Shown in pieces: positions 36,477 to 46,643 of a DNA stretch of 64,000 nucleotides (within the stretch, counting starts at the first letter, position 1; every line of letters begins with the position of its first letter). Under the pieces are notes generated by a model. That model was given only the letters and a program-made list of their open reading frames with translations. It was not told the DNA's origin and made no database searches. Origin of the DNA: Hyphomicrobiales bacterium. GTDB lineage: Bacteria > Pseudomonadota > Alphaproteobacteria > Rhizobiales > Rhizobiaceae. A program made the position numbers and the translations under genes. The DNA lies in contig UBTY01000018.1 in assembly GCA_900468535.1 (NCBI GenBank), positions 1-64,000 of the forward strand, in the 5' to 3' direction.

Positions 36477-37430
36477 TTAGAGATTGCGTCCCATATTGAG
36501 GAATTTCTGGCGCCGATCGTTGCGAAGCTGCTCGCCCGAGCGGCTGGAAAGTTCGCCGAGAGCATTGGCGATGACATCGCCGGTTGCAGCAATCACGCTG
36601 TCCGGATCGCGGTGCGCGCCGCCGAGCGGCTCGCTGATGATGCCGTCGATGATGCCGAGCGATTTCAGATCGTCGGAGGTGATCTTCATGTTGGTGGCCG
36701 CTTCCTTGGCGCGGGCGGAATCGCGCCACAGGATCGAAGCCGCACCTTCGGGCGAGATGACGCTGTAGATCGCATGCTCCAGCATGTAGACGCGGTTGCC
36801 GGTCGCTATGGCAATCGCGCCGCCCGAGCCACCTTCGCCGATGACGACGGAGATGATCGGCACCTTCACCGAGAGGCACATTTCCGTCGAGCGGGCGATG
36901 GCTTCGGCCTGCCCGCGCTCTTCGGCGCCGACACCCGGATAGGCACCTGCCGTATCGACCAGCGTAATGACGGGAAGACCGAAGCGGTCAGCCATCTCGA
37001 GAACACGGATCGCCTTGCGATAGCCTTCCGGACGGGCGCTGCCGAAGTTATGCTTCAAGCGGCTCTTCGTGTCGTTGCCCTTTTCCTGGCCGAGAACGGC
37101 GACAGGCTGGCCGCGGAAGCGGGCAAGTCCTGCCTGGATCGCGGCATCCTCGGAAAACTTGCGATCGCCGGCGAGCGGCGTGAATTCCTGAAACAGCGTC
37201 TTGGCATAGTCGACGAAATGCGGGCGCTGCGGATGGCGCGCAACCTGCGTCTTCTGCCAGGCGTTGAGCTTCGAATAGATGTCGACCATCGCTTCGCGAA
37301 CGCGAACTTCGAGCCTTCCGATTTCATCGGACGTGTCGATGCTCTCGTCTTCCGTGGCGAGCTTCTTCAGTTCGATGATCTTGCCTTCGAGGTCGGAGAT
37401 CGGCTTTTCGAAGTCGAGATAGTTGTGCAT
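36477..37430 (-). CDS. accA: Acetyl-CoA carboxylase carboxyltransferase subunit alpha
   Basis: AccA, with AccD, transfers the carboxyl group from biotin to acetyl-CoA to make malonyl-CoA for fatty-acid synthesis. The 317-residue protein starts MHNYLDFEKPISDLEGKI, the typical opening, and contains TLVDTAGAYPG, GEGGSGGAIAI and the MLEHAIYSVISPEGAASILWR stretch. The start at 37430 matches the family length; a frame to 37478 adds 16 residues. It follows xerD on the same strand by 63 bases and may be partly co-transcribed. Confidence 0.96.
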   Translation of the reverse strand: MHNYLDFEKPISDLEGKIIELKKLATEDESIDTSDEIGRLEVRVREAMVDIYSKLNAWQKTQVARHPQRPHFVDYAKTLFQEFTPLAGDRKFSEDAAIQAGLARFRGQPVAVLGQEKGNDTKSRLKHNFGSARPEGYRKAIRVLEMADRFGLPVITLVDTAGAYPGVGAEERGQAEAIARSTEMCLSVKVPIISVVIGEGGSGGAIAIATGNRVYMLEHAIYSVISPEGAASILWRDSARAKEAATNMKITSDDLKSLGIIDGIISEPLGGAHRDPDSVIAATGDVIANALGELSSRSGEQLRNDRRQKFLNMGRNL

Positions 37431-37493
37431 GAGGTGCGTTTCCGTTCCTTGTGCCGGGGCGGCTTTTTGCAAGCTCACCCTTTGTTGCCGGTC

Positions 37494-38447
37494 CTATTCC
37501 TGCTTTTTGGCCTGTTTGGCAAGGGGGTGGTGCGTTTGGACCAGTTGTTGAAGCCGTTCCTCCAACACATGCGTATAAATTTGCGTGGTTGAAATGTCCG
37601 AGTGTCCGAGCAGTTCCTGTACGACGCGAAGATCCGCGCCGTTGGCGAGAAGATGGCTTGCAAATGCATGCCGCATCACATGCGGCGAGATTATAGATGG
37701 GGTGAGACCTGCCCTGATCGCAAGGTTTTTCAAGTCACGCGCGAAAACCTGGCGCGGCAGATAGCCTTCCTTCGACGCCGCTGGAAACAGCCACGGGCTC
37801 TCCTGCGGCACCTTGGCGGCGGCATTTTCGGCCGCGAGCATCCGCCCGTAGAGTTTCATCGTCGCAATTGCAGATTGCGATAGCGGCACAAGCCGCTCCT
37901 TGTTGCCCTTGCCGCGGATCATTAGGAAACGCCCGTCCTGGTCGAGAACACGAACCGGAAGCGTTACAAGTTCGCTGACGCGCATGCCGGTCGCATAGAG
38001 GAGTTCCAGAAGCGCCAGCATCCGGAGCCGCTGCAATTGGCCGGGCGCCGGATCCTGGGCCTCGGTCTCCGCCTGCTCAAGCAATCGGCCGACCTCGTCG
38101 ACCCCCATCGTCTTCGGCAGTGCCCGCCCCTTTTTCGGCGCATCGAGAACGCCGGTCGGGTCGTCGGTCCGCAACCCTTCGGCATAAAGAAACTTGTAGA
38201 ATTGGCGCATCGCCGCCAGCCGCCGCGCCTGCGACGAAGGCTTGAAACCCTGCGCAGCAAGCGACGCAAGATAGGCGGAAAGATCCGCCGATACCGCCTC
38301 CAGCAGGCGCACGCTCCTGCCGTTCAAAAAGCTGTGCAGATCATCGAGATCGCGCTCGTAGGAAGAGAGCGTATTGGCCGCCGCACCCCGCTCCGCGCTC
38401 ATCATTTCCAGAAAGGCTTCGACGTGAACCCAGCCGAGATCCTTCAT
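37494..38447 (-). CDS. xerD: Site-specific tyrosine recombinase XerD
   Basis: XerD acts with XerC at dif to resolve chromosome dimers at division. The 317-residue protein has the SAM-like core-binding domain (about 1-95) and the catalytic domain. Visible catalytic residues are Arg in [10 protein letters not shown], His/Arg in [14 protein letters not shown], the GH in [16 protein letters not shown], and the Tyr nucleophile in that same stretch. It starts four bases after a 58-residue membrane-protein gene, suggesting coupling. The xerD-accA order in this direction is common in rhizobia, as I recall it. Confidence 0.96.
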   Translation of the reverse strand: MKDLGWVHVEAFLEMMSAERGAAANTLSSYERDLDDLHSFLNGRSVRLLEAVSADLSAYLASLAAQGFKPSSQARRLAAMRQFYKFLYAEGLRTDDPTGVLDAPKKGRALPKTMGVDEVGRLLEQAETEAQDPAPGQLQRLRMLALLELLYATGMRVSELVTLPVRVLDQDGRFLMIRGKGNKERLVPLSQSAIATMKLYGRMLAAENAAAKVPQESPWLFPAASKEGYLPRQVFARDLKNLAIRAGLTPSIISPHVMRHAFASHLLANGADLRVVQELLGHSDISTTQIYTHVLEERLQQLVQTHHPLAKQAKKQE

Positions 38448-38451
38448 CGTC

Positions 38452-38628
38452 TCACTTCTTGGACGGGTTGATGGCGCCGGTCGCCGGAGGATTGATCCGC
38501 TCGGAAGGAATGCGGATCGTCACGTCTCGCTCTTGCGGTTCGACGAAAACAACGAGTGCCCACATCGCTCCGTATATCGCGCCAGCGATGATCGCCAAGA
38601 CGGCGAGAAAACGGAACAGACTCGGCAT
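38452..38628 (-). CDS. 58-residue single-pass membrane protein upstream of xerD
   Basis: The minus frame from the ATG at 38628 to the TGA at 38452 encodes a basic start (MPSLFRF), one transmembrane helix (about 7-28) and a hydrophilic tail ([18 protein letters not shown]...NPSKK). Its stop lies four bases before the xerD ATG. The divergent aroK gene starts 146 bases away and the two presumably share a promoter region. This short gene is easily missed because it is under 60 residues and a longer shadow frame overlaps it. Function unknown. Confidence 0.78.
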   Translation of the reverse strand: MPSLFRFLAVLAIIAGAIYGAMWALVVFVEPQERDVTIRIPSERINPPATGAINPSKK

Positions 38629-38774
38629 TCAGCAACTCCATGGCTCTGCTTCTTTATGAAGAAGCATGTTTGCAAGTGCAAGAAGGCGCTTTTGAACCAC
38701 GTTTCCCTTGCCCGCGACTTGACGCTACACCTGCATTTGTCGATACCGTTCGCAAACAAAGTGTGAATGGACCA

Positions 38775-39362
38775 ATGAGCGACCCAGTTCTGATCGTTGC
38801 CGAAAGCTTGAAAGACAGAGCTCGTGCTGCGCTCGGTTCTCGCAACCTGATCCTGGTCGGATTGATGGGTGCAGGAAAATCCTCCGTCGGTCGGATCGTC
38901 GCCCAGCAGCTGGGCATCCCCTTCGTCGATAGCGACGCCGAGATCGAGAAGGTCTCGCGCATGTCGATCACCGAACTCTTCGCGGCCTATGGCGAAGAGG
39001 AGTTCCGTGCGCTGGAAACCCGCGTCATGAAGCGCCTGCTGAAAAATGGGCCTCGCGTCGTCTCGACAGGCGGCGGCGCCTTCATCAACGACCGGACGCG
39101 CAAACACATCAAGAAGGGCGGCGTCTCCATCTGGCTGAAGGCGGAGCTCGACGTTCTCTGGGAGCGGGTCAACAAGCGCGATACGCGGCCGTTGCTGAAG
39201 ACCGAGAACCCCAAGCAGACCCTCGAAAATCTTATGAACGCGCGTTATCCGATCTACGAGCTCGCCGACCTCACCGTGCTTTCGCGCGATGTGCGCAAGG
39301 AGCTGATGGCCGAAGAGGTCCTCAAGGCCGTGATCGATTCCCGAACCGAAAGTGCAGCCTGA
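38775..39362 (+). CDS. aroK: Shikimate kinase
   Basis: AroK phosphorylates shikimate in aromatic amino-acid synthesis. The 195-residue protein has the P-loop GLMGAGKSSVG (about 29-39), the substrate-binding SDAEIEK and TGGGAF motifs, and the lid region ...RPLLKTENP. The ATG at 38775 gives an N-terminus like other rhizobial AroK proteins; a frame to 38640 is unsupported. Its stop overlaps the aroB start by one base (TGATG). Confidence 0.96.
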   Translation: MSDPVLIVAESLKDRARAALGSRNLILVGLMGAGKSSVGRIVAQQLGIPFVDSDAEIEKVSRMSITELFAAYGEEEFRALETRVMKRLLKNGPRVVSTGGGAFINDRTRKHIKKGGVSIWLKAELDVLWERVNKRDTRPLLKTENPKQTLENLMNARYPIYELADLTVLSRDVRKELMAEEVLKAVIDSRTESAA

Positions 39363-40492
39363 TGAATGCGATTGCCTCCGCCTCCGAACGCAAGGTTCAT
39401 GTCCCGCTCGGCGAGCGCGCCTACGACATTCTGATCGGGCCGGGCTTGATCGCCCGCGCCGGCGCCGAGATCGCAGCGCGCCTGAAGGGCCGCAAGGCAG
39501 CCATTATCACCGATCAGAACGTGGCGCCGCTATACCTCGACGCGCTGGTCCAGAGTCTGGAAGCCGCAGGCATCGCCTCCGCAACCCTCGTGTTGCCGGC
39601 GGGTGAAAAGACCAAGAGCTTCGAACACCTGATGACCATGTGCGACAAGGTGCTTGAGGCACGGATCGAGCGCAACGACTATGTCATCGCCTTGGGCGGC
39701 GGCGTTATCGGCGACCTCTCGGGCTTTGCCGCCGGCATCATCAGGCGCGGCGTCCGTTTCGTGCAGGTGCCGACCTCGCTGCTATCGCAGGTCGATTCCT
39801 CGGTCGGCGGCAAGACGGGCATCAACAGTCGCCACGGCAAGAACCTGATCGGCGTTTTCCACCAGCCGGACCTCGTGCTCGCAGATACCGATGTCCTGAA
39901 TTCGCTGAGCGCGCGCGAATTCCGGGCGGGTTACGCCGAAGTGGCCAAGTATGGCCTGATCGACAAGCCGGATTTCTTCGCCTGGCTGGAAGCCAACTGG
40001 AAATCGGTATTCGCGGGCGGCGCCGAACGGATCGAGGCGATCGCCGCGAGCTGCCAGGCGAAATCGGATGTCGTCGTCGCCGACGAGCACGAGAACGGCC
40101 AGCGCGCGCTCCTCAATCTTGGCCACACCTTTGGCCATGCGCTGGAAGCTGCAACCGCCTACGACAGCGCCCGCCTGGTTCATGGCGAAGGCGTCTCGAT
40201 CGGCATGGTTCTGGCGCATGAGTTCTCGGCGCGCATGAACCTTGCGAGCCCCGATGACGCCCGCCGTGTTGAAGCCCACCTGAAGGCCGTCGGACTGCCG
40301 ACCCGCATGTCGGAAATCCCAGGCGCGCTGCCGCCTGCCGAAATCTTGATGGATGCGATCGCCCAGGACAAGAAGGTGAAGGGCGGCAAGCTGACCTTTA
40401 TCCTCACCCGCGGTATCGGACAGTCCTTCGTCGCCAATGACGTTCCCGCCTCGGAAGTGCTGAGCTTCCTCAAGGAGAAACACCCGCAATGA
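39362..40492 (+). CDS. aroB: 3-dehydroquinate synthase
   Basis: AroB cyclises DAHP to 3-dehydroquinate, step two of the shikimate pathway, using NAD and a divalent metal. The 376-residue protein shows ALGGGVIGDLSGFAAG (NAD), QVPTSLLSQVDSSVGGKTGIN, and metal-ligand residues in EVAKYGLI, LNLGHTFGHALE and HGEGVSIGM. It is coupled to aroK upstream and overlaps the CorC-like gene by four bases (ATGA). Confidence 0.97.
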   Translation: MNAIASASERKVHVPLGERAYDILIGPGLIARAGAEIAARLKGRKAAIITDQNVAPLYLDALVQSLEAAGIASATLVLPAGEKTKSFEHLMTMCDKVLEARIERNDYVIALGGGVIGDLSGFAAGIIRRGVRFVQVPTSLLSQVDSSVGGKTGINSRHGKNLIGVFHQPDLVLADTDVLNSLSAREFRAGYAEVAKYGLIDKPDFFAWLEANWKSVFAGGAERIEAIAASCQAKSDVVVADEHENGQRALLNLGHTFGHALEAATAYDSARLVHGEGVSIGMVLAHEFSARMNLASPDDARRVEAHLKAVGLPTRMSEIPGALPPAEILMDAIAQDKKVKGGKLTFILTRGIGQSFVANDVPASEVLSFLKEKHPQ

Positions 40493-41799
40493 CCCTCGAA
40501 GGCACGCTGGCATTTCTTTCCGCATACTGGCCGGAAATTGTCTCCATCGTGGCCCTCGTCTTGATGTCGGCGTTCTTTTCCGGTTCGGAAACGGCGCTGA
40601 CGGCAGTCTCCCGCAGCCGTATCCATACGCTCGAAGCAAATGGTGAGGAACGCGCAGGGATCGTGCGCCAGCTGATCGAGCGCCGCGACCGGCTGATCGG
40701 CGCGCTGCTGATCGGCAACAACCTTGCCAACATTCTCTCTTCGTCGCTGGCGACAAGCCTGTTCCTTGGTCTGTTCGGCAACTCGGGCGTTGCGCTCGCG
40801 ACCCTCGCGATGACGGTTATCCTGGTCATCTTTGCCGAAGTATTGCCGAAGAGTTGGGCGATTTCGACGCCGGATCGATTTGCCCTGACCACGGCGCCTG
40901 CGGTCAAGATGTTCGTCGCCGTCGTCGGCCCGCTATCGTCATTCGTCAACGCTATTGTCCGTCGGATCCTGGCGCTCTTCGGCATCAATCTCTCGCGAGA
41001 GGTCTCGATGCTTTCCGCGCATGAAGAACTGCGCGGCGCCGTCGATCTCCTGCATCGCGAAGGATCGGTCGTGAAGGCCGACCGAGACCGCTTGGGCGGC
41101 GTCCTCGATCTCGGCGAACTCGAACTCTCCGACATCATGGTTCACCGCATGGCGATGCGGGCGATCAACGCTGACGATCCGCCCGAGGTGGTGGTGCGCA
41201 CCATCCTCGAAAGCCCGTTCACGCGCATGCCGCTCTGGCGCGGCACCACCGATAACATCATCGGCGTGGTGCACTCCAAGGACCTGCTGCGCGCCCTTGC
41301 CGAGCGCGATGCCGAGCCTGAACATCTCGATATCGTCAAGATCGCCCAGAAACCGTGGTTCGTGCCCGACAGCACCAACCTGGAAGCGCAGCTGAACGCC
41401 TTCCTGCGCCGCAAGCAGCATTTTGCCGTCGTCGTCGACGAATACGGCGAGGTACAGGGCATCGTCACGCTGGAAGACATCCTCGAGGAAATCGTCGGAG
41501 ACATAGCCGACGAGCACGATATCGATATGCAGGGCGTGCGTCAGGAAGCGGATGGCTCGATCGTGGTCGATGGCAATGTCCCGATCCGTGATCTCAACCG
41601 CGCGCTCGACTGGCATCTGCCTGATGAAGAGGCGACGACGATCGCCGGCCTCGTCATCCACGAGTCGATGACGATCCCGGAAGAGCGGCAAGCCTTCACC
41701 TTCTACGAAAAGCGCTTCATCGTCATGAAACGGGATAAGAACCGCATCACCAAGCTTCGAATCAGACCGGCTGAGGAAAACGAGGCAGGCCCGGCCTGA
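40489..41799 (+). CDS. HlyC/CorC family (CNNM/CBS) transporter-like protein
   Basis: This 436-residue inner-membrane protein has an N-terminal DUF21/CNNM domain with about four transmembrane helices (first 190 residues, including FFSGSETALTAVSR), a CBS-domain pair (about 205-330) and a C-terminal CorC_HlyC domain (about 345-430). Relatives act in magnesium or cobalt efflux, or are called hemolysin-like. Translational overlap with aroB is conserved in many Rhizobiales, as I recall. I see no reason to think it is a true hemolysin. Confidence 0.92.
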   Translation: MTLEGTLAFLSAYWPEIVSIVALVLMSAFFSGSETALTAVSRSRIHTLEANGEERAGIVRQLIERRDRLIGALLIGNNLANILSSSLATSLFLGLFGNSGVALATLAMTVILVIFAEVLPKSWAISTPDRFALTTAPAVKMFVAVVGPLSSFVNAIVRRILALFGINLSREVSMLSAHEELRGAVDLLHREGSVVKADRDRLGGVLDLGELELSDIMVHRMAMRAINADDPPEVVVRTILESPFTRMPLWRGTTDNIIGVVHSKDLLRALAERDAEPEHLDIVKIAQKPWFVPDSTNLEAQLNAFLRRKQHFAVVVDEYGEVQGIVTLEDILEEIVGDIADEHDIDMQGVRQEADGSIVVDGNVPIRDLNRALDWHLPDEEATTIAGLVIHESMTIPEERQAFTFYEKRFIVMKRDKNRITKLRIRPAEENEAGPA

Positions 41800-41865
41800 G
41801 GCGAGTATCCGACCATGGTCGCGGCCGAGAGGGGTCGGTAGCGACATCACCATTATGGATTTGAT

Positions 41866-42345
41866 ATGTTTGATATTTTCTGGCGCGCCGTTGTTGTCGG
41901 CATCGGGGCAACCATCCTCATGGACATCTGGGCGATCGTCTATGCAAAGGCCACCGGCACGCCACTGCCGAACTGGGCACCGGTCGGACGCTGGGTCTGG
42001 CACCTGAAGAACGGCAAGGTTTTCCACGACGACATCGGCACGGCCGCACCCTACAGGCACGAACTGGCGCTCGGCTGGATCTTTCACTATGCCGTCGGCA
42101 TTCTCTACGGGATTCTTCTGGTGCTGATCACCGGGCCGCAATGGCTCGAGACGCCGACTTTTCTGCCTGCCTGGATCTGGGGGATCGTGACGATCGCCGC
42201 CGGCTGGTTCCTGCTGCAGCCCGGCCTCGGCATCGGCTGGGCCGCTTCAAAGACACCGAACCCGAACAAATCGCGGTTCCTCGGCCTCGTCGCACACACG
42301 ATCTTCGGCTTCGGCCTCTACGCGACGGCCCTGCTGATCCGCTGA
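41866..42345 (+). CDS. DUF2938 family membrane protein
   Basis: This 159-residue protein has about four hydrophobic segments (about 5-25, 69-87, 98-117, 138-157) and fits the DUF2938 family, whose function is unknown. The segments WAIVYAKATGTPLPNWAPVGRW and HELALGWIFHYAVG are characteristic. It is separated from the CorC-like gene by 66 bases that contain an imperfect GC-rich hairpin, so it could be a separate unit. Confidence 0.82.
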   Translation: MFDIFWRAVVVGIGATILMDIWAIVYAKATGTPLPNWAPVGRWVWHLKNGKVFHDDIGTAAPYRHELALGWIFHYAVGILYGILLVLITGPQWLETPTFLPAWIWGIVTIAAGWFLLQPGLGIGWAASKTPNPNKSRFLGLVAHTIFGFGLYATALLIR

Positions 42346-42409
42346 CAGGCAATGATTCTCGCCTTCATTGGAAAGCGAGGCCGGATCACCCATATAAAGG
42401 CAGCGCCCG

Positions 42410-42691
42410 CTACCAGCGCACCGGTTCGCCCGGTGCTGCCGGCTCTACCGCGAGTGCATGCAATCCGGCATCCAGCTCTGGCCTCAAAAGCTCCGTGATC
42501 GCGCGGTGCCTTGCCAGTCGCGGCATGCCGGTAAACATGGCGGATACGATGCGAACCCGCATATGGGTCTCGCCGGTGCCCGTTATATCAGGCTGATGAC
42601 CTGCATGAAGATGGCTTTCATTGATGACGCTGAGGCGCTCGGGCGCGAACGCGGCGGTCAGCTTTTCTTCGATGCGGGTCTGCAGGGTCAT
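42410..42691 (-). CDS. BolA family protein
   Basis: This 93-residue protein has the BolA fold (IEEKLTAAFAPERLSVINES, then HMRVRIVSAMFTG and RHRAITELLRPEL). BolA proteins pair with monothiol glutaredoxins in iron-sulphur handling and may also bind DNA. His in the HxxH-like segment HLHAGH is a likely cluster ligand. The ATG at 42691 fits the family; a frame to 42736 overlaps the promoter region of the divergent J-domain gene. Confidence 0.9.
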   Translation of the reverse strand: MTLQTRIEEKLTAAFAPERLSVINESHLHAGHQPDITGTGETHMRVRIVSAMFTGMPRLARHRAITELLRPELDAGLHALAVEPAAPGEPVRW

Positions 42692-42791
42692 GGTCTCGTT
42701 GCTTTGCGAAAAAGGTTCCCACCAAGCCAGCAACATTCCGGTTTGTCAATTCTTGTTGTCGCCTCTTCGCAGGCCTAAAATTAGAGCCGTC

Positions 42792-43403
42792 ATGAGACTC
42801 GATTCCAAATATTTCGACCGTATCCGCACCCGCCGCAAACGCGAGCAGGAACCCGAACAGGCTCCCCCTTCCTGTCAGTGGGACGGCTGCGACAAGAAAG
42901 GCGTGCATCGCGCTCCCGTCGGACGCAATGCCGAGGGGCAGTTTTTTCTGTTCTGCTTCGAGCACGTCAAGGATTACAACAAGGGCTATAATTACTTCTC
43001 CGGCCTCTCCGACGGCGAGATCGCGCGCTATCAGAAGGAAGCGATCACAGGCCATCGCCCGACCTGGACGGTCGGCGTCAACAAATCGGCCAAGGACAGC
43101 CCGTTGCAGTCCGATATGCGCTCCGGTTCCTACCGCGTCCGCGATCCCTTCGGCTTCGTCAACGGCACCAAAAGCAACGGTCCGCGTTTTCCGGAGCAGC
43201 GTAAGCTGAAGACCCTGGAAGCCAAGGCTTTCGACACGATGGGCCTAGAAGCCAGCGCGACCTCTTCGGAGATCAAGAGCCGCTACAAGGAACTGGTCAA
43301 GAAGCACCACCCCGACGCCAATGGCGGCGACCGTGGTTCGGAGGAACGGTTCCGCGCCGTCATCCAGGCCTATCAATTATTGAAGCAGAACGGTTTTTGT
43401 TAG
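42792..43403 (+). CDS. J-domain (DnaJ-like) protein with N-terminal zinc-finger-like region
   Basis: This 203-residue protein carries a J-domain at the C-terminus (about 145-202), with the HPD signature in KKHHPDANGG that stimulates Hsp70 ATPase. The N-terminal half contains CQWDGCDKKGVHRAP and FCFEHVKDYN, a Cys/His pattern that may bind zinc. The C-terminal J-domain is the reverse of the usual DnaJ layout and marks a class III type found across Rhizobiales. It is divergent from bolA; bolA, J-domain gene and cobS-cobT neighbours recur in rhizobia, as I recall. Confidence 0.88.
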   Translation: MRLDSKYFDRIRTRRKREQEPEQAPPSCQWDGCDKKGVHRAPVGRNAEGQFFLFCFEHVKDYNKGYNYFSGLSDGEIARYQKEAITGHRPTWTVGVNKSAKDSPLQSDMRSGSYRVRDPFGFVNGTKSNGPRFPEQRKLKTLEAKAFDTMGLEASATSSEIKSRYKELVKKHHPDANGGDRGSEERFRAVIQAYQLLKQNGFC

Positions 43404-43715
43404 TTCCTGTCCTTGCTCTTGGTCTTCAATCAGGTATGGTCCAGATCGGCTGAGGCCGCAGGCAACCGCGGCATAAATTTCTGCGTTTGTCCCACAAGCG
43501 CCTCGGTCACTTCCGGGCGCGGCGTTTCTTGTCCGGGACTTTGTTCAAGAATGCTCGCTAGCGATAGTTTATCGCCCCCGAGGTTTCGTTTCAGTCCCGG
43601 AGAAGCATCGCCGACGTTCCGACATGAACGAGCGCGGGGGTAAACTGCGGCGTCATGGTTGCGAAATGGGCTGAGACAGTATGGCCGGGTGTCGGGCACC
43701 CGCCTTGGAGACATG
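43404..43715. other. Region between the J-domain gene and cobS
   Basis: This 312-base stretch has no supportable gene. It should hold the cobST promoter. I looked for a cobalamin riboswitch and did not find its conserved box. A small hairpin (CGGGTG and CACCCG, about 43686-43702) lies just before the cobS ATG. Confidence 0.4.
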
Positions 43716-44708
43716 ATGAGCAAGATTGACCTTGATATTTCGGAGCTTCCGGACACCACCGTTTCGGTCAGGGAGGTCTTTGGTATCGATTCCGACATCC
43801 GCGTGCCGGCTTACAGCCAGGGCAGCGCCTATGTTCCGGATCTCGATCCCGATTATCTCTTCGACCGCGAAACCACGCTCGCCATTCTTGCCGGCTTTGC
43901 CCATAACCGACGCGTGATGATTTCAGGCTATCACGGCACCGGTAAGTCCTCGCACATCGAACAGGTCGCCGCTCGCCTGAACTGGCCCTGCGTTCGTATC
44001 AACCTCGACAGCCACGTCAGCCGTATCGATCTCGTCGGCAAGGACGCGATCGTCGTCAAGGACGGCCTGCAGGTAACTGAATTCAAAGACGGCATCCTGC
44101 CGTGGGCCTACCAGCACAATGTCGCGCTCGTCTTCGACGAATACGACGCAGGTCGCCCTGACGTCATGTTCGTCATCCAGCGCGTTCTGGAATCCTCCGG
44201 TCGCCTGACGCTGCTCGACCAGAGCCGCGTCATCCGCCCTCACCCGGCCTTCCGCCTGTTTGCGACCGCAAACACGATCGGTCTTGGCGATACGACCGGC
44301 CTCTATCACGGCACGCAGCAGATCAACCAGGCGCAGATGGACCGTTGGTCGATCGTGACGACGCTGAACTATCTGCCGCACGACCATGAAGTGAACATCG
44401 TCGCCGCCAAGGTGAAACTCTTCGGCAAGGACAAGGAAGGTCGCGATACCGTCTCCAAGATGGTTCGCGTTGCCGACCTCACGCGCGCTTCGTTCATGAA
44501 TGGCGACCTGTCGACCGTCATGAGCCCGCGTACGGTCATTACATGGGCCGAGAACGCTGAAATCTTCGGCGACATCGCCTTTGCCTTCCGCGTGACCTTC
44601 CTCAACAAGTGCGACGAGCTGGAACGTCCGCTGGTGGCCGAGCACTATCAGCGCGCTTTCGGCGTCGAGCTGAAGGAAAGCGCCGCCAACATCGTTCTGG
44701 AGGCCTAA
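43716..44708 (+). CDS. cobS: Aerobic cobaltochelatase subunit CobS
   Basis: CobS is the AAA+ ATPase subunit of the CobN-CobS-CobT complex that inserts cobalt into hydrogenobyrinate a,c-diamide in aerobic cobalamin synthesis. The 330-residue protein opens [20 protein letters not shown], nearly the sequence of characterised CobS, and has Walker [10 protein letters not shown] (about 89) and Walker [11 protein letters not shown]. The second of two adjacent ATGs matches the known N-terminus. cobT follows after 12 bases. CobN is not in the window. Confidence 0.97.
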   Translation: MSKIDLDISELPDTTVSVREVFGIDSDIRVPAYSQGSAYVPDLDPDYLFDRETTLAILAGFAHNRRVMISGYHGTGKSSHIEQVAARLNWPCVRINLDSHVSRIDLVGKDAIVVKDGLQVTEFKDGILPWAYQHNVALVFDEYDAGRPDVMFVIQRVLESSGRLTLLDQSRVIRPHPAFRLFATANTIGLGDTTGLYHGTQQINQAQMDRWSIVTTLNYLPHDHEVNIVAAKVKLFGKDKEGRDTVSKMVRVADLTRASFMNGDLSTVMSPRTVITWAENAEIFGDIAFAFRVTFLNKCDELERPLVAEHYQRAFGVELKESAANIVLEA

Positions 44709-44720
44709 GGCCGACCGATC

Positions 44721-46622
44721 ATGGCTGCTCGCGGTGACAATTCGAAAGCAAAGCCCGGCTCGCCTGTCGACGTCGAACCGTTGCGCCGGGCGATAACCGG
44801 CAGCGTACGCGCGATCGCCGGCGACGGCGACGTCGAGGTGACCTTCGCCAATGAACGCCCTGGAATGACGGCCGAGCGGATTCGCCTGCCGGAGATTTCC
44901 AAGCGTCCGACACTGCACGAGCTCTCGGTAACGCGCGGGCTCGGCGACTCGATGGCATTGCGGCTCGCCTGCCATGACGACAAGGTGCATGCGACGATGG
45001 CGCCGCAAGGCTCCGACGCTCGCGCGATCTTCGACGCCGTCGAGCAGGCTCGCGTGGAATCCATCGGCGCACTGCGGATGGAAGGCGTTGCCGCAAACCT
45101 CCGGTCGATGACCGAGGAGAAATACTCCAAGGCGAATTTCTCCGGCATCGAGCGGCAGGAAGACGCCCCGATCGGCGAAGCGATGGCCATGCTGGTGCGC
45201 GAGAAGCTGACAGGCGAGAAGGCGCCAGCCTCGGCCGGCAAGGTGCTCGACCTCTGGCGTTCGTTCATCGAGGACAAGGCCGGACCCGAACTCGAAAACC
45301 TCTCCGGCGTCATCAACGATCAGCCAGCCTTCTCGAAGGCGATCCGCAACATGCTTTCGGCCATGGAGATGGCGGAAGAGTATGGCGACGACGACAGCGA
45401 TCCTGATTCCGACGACCAGCAGGACGAGGAAGACAAGCCCGGCGGCGACGAGCAGGAGCAGGACGAAGTCGATGACGACGCCGGTTCGGATGCCGCCCCT
45501 GTAGAGGACAGCGAAGTCGCCGACGAGCAGATGGAGGACGGCGAGACCGAAGGCGCCGAAATCTCCGACGACGACATGCAGGAAGAAGGCGAGGAAGATT
45601 CCGAGACGCCGGGCGAAACCCGCCGCCCGAACACGCCTTTCGACGACTTCAACGAGAAGGTCGACTACCACGTCTTCACCGAGGAATTCGACGAGACGAT
45701 CACCGCCGAAGAACTCTGCGACGCCGCCGAGCTGGAGCGCCTGCGCGCCTTTCTCGACAAGCAGCTGGCACACCTGCAGGGCGCGGTCGGCCGGTTGGCC
45801 AACCGTCTGCAACGCCGCCTGATGGCGCAGCAGAACCGTTCCTGGGATTTCGATCTCGAGGAAGGCTATCTCGACCCGGCACGCCTGACGCGCATGATCA
45901 TCGATCCGATGCAGGCGCTCTCCTTCAAGATGGAGCGCGATACGCAGTTCCGCGATACGGTCGTGACGCTTCTGATCGATAACTCCGGCTCTATGCGCGG
46001 CCGGCCGATCACGGTTGCGGCCACCTGCGCTGATATCCTGGCCCGCACGCTGGAACGCTGCGGCGTCAAGGTCGAGATCCTCGGCTTCACGACGAAGGCA
46101 TGGAAGGGCGGACAGGCGCGCGAAAAGTGGCTCGGCAGCGGCAAGCCGCAAACGCCCGGCCGTCTGAACGACCTGCGCCACATCATCTACAAGTCTGCCG
46201 ATGCACCCTGGCGTCGCGCCCGGGCCAATCTCGGCCTGATGATGCGCGAAGGCCTGCTCAAGGAAAACATCGACGGCGAGGCGCTGATGTGGGCGCATAA
46301 CCGCCTGATCGCGCGGCGCGAGCAGCGCAAGATCCTGATGATGATCTCCGACGGTGCGCCGGTCGACGATTCGACGCTGTCGGTCAATCCGGGCAACTAT
46401 CTGGAGCGCCATCTGCGTGCCGTCATCGACCGCATCGAGACGCGTTCTCCGGTCGAGCTTCTGGCAATCGGCATCGGCCACGACGTCACGCGCTACTACA
46501 GGCGCGCCGTCACGATCGTTGATGCCGACGAGTTGGCGGGCGCGATGACCGAACAGCTTGCATCGCTCTTCGAAGACAAGACCGTCCAGCCGCGGGGCGG
46601 TCGCCTCCGCCGCGCCGGCTAA
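44721..46622 (+). CDS. cobT: Aerobic cobaltochelatase subunit CobT
   Basis: CobT is the VWA-domain partner of CobS in cobalt insertion. The 633-residue protein has an N-terminal domain (about 1-210), a very acidic, disordered middle (about 215-305, long runs of Asp/Glu) and a C-terminal VWA domain (about 400-625) with the MIDAS motif DNSGSM at about 420-425. The layout is that of known CobT proteins. It probably forms an operon with cobS, with the phytase-like esterase gene 21 bases downstream. Confidence 0.97.
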   Translation: MAARGDNSKAKPGSPVDVEPLRRAITGSVRAIAGDGDVEVTFANERPGMTAERIRLPEISKRPTLHELSVTRGLGDSMALRLACHDDKVHATMAPQGSDARAIFDAVEQARVESIGALRMEGVAANLRSMTEEKYSKANFSGIERQEDAPIGEAMAMLVREKLTGEKAPASAGKVLDLWRSFIEDKAGPELENLSGVINDQPAFSKAIRNMLSAMEMAEEYGDDDSDPDSDDQQDEEDKPGGDEQEQDEVDDDAGSDAAPVEDSEVADEQMEDGETEGAEISDDDMQEEGEEDSETPGETRRPNTPFDDFNEKVDYHVFTEEFDETITAEELCDAAELERLRAFLDKQLAHLQGAVGRLANRLQRRLMAQQNRSWDFDLEEGYLDPARLTRMIIDPMQALSFKMERDTQFRDTVVTLLIDNSGSMRGRPITVAATCADILARTLERCGVKVEILGFTTKAWKGGQAREKWLGSGKPQTPGRLNDLRHIIYKSADAPWRRARANLGLMMREGLLKENIDGEALMWAHNRLIARREQRKILMMISDGAPVDDSTLSVNPGNYLERHLRAVIDRIETRSPVELLAIGIGHDVTRYYRRAVTIVDADELAGAMTEQLASLFEDKTVQPRGGRLRRAG

Positions 46623-46643
46623 CCGCGAAAGGACGCTTTCTGG

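Noticed and set aside
37494..38447. xerD considered as a mobile-element integrase linked to the remnant at 30.8 kb
   Set aside because: It is full length, has the XerD motifs, sits by accA and aroK as in relatives, and is 6 kb from the tRNA.
43404..43715. Possible cobalamin riboswitch before cobS
   Set aside because: The conserved B12-box and its flanking helices are not present; only a small hairpin is seen.
43923..46481. 852-codon leftward open frame opposite cobS and cobT
   Set aside because: It mirrors strongly coded, well-recognised genes; no start signal and no domain.
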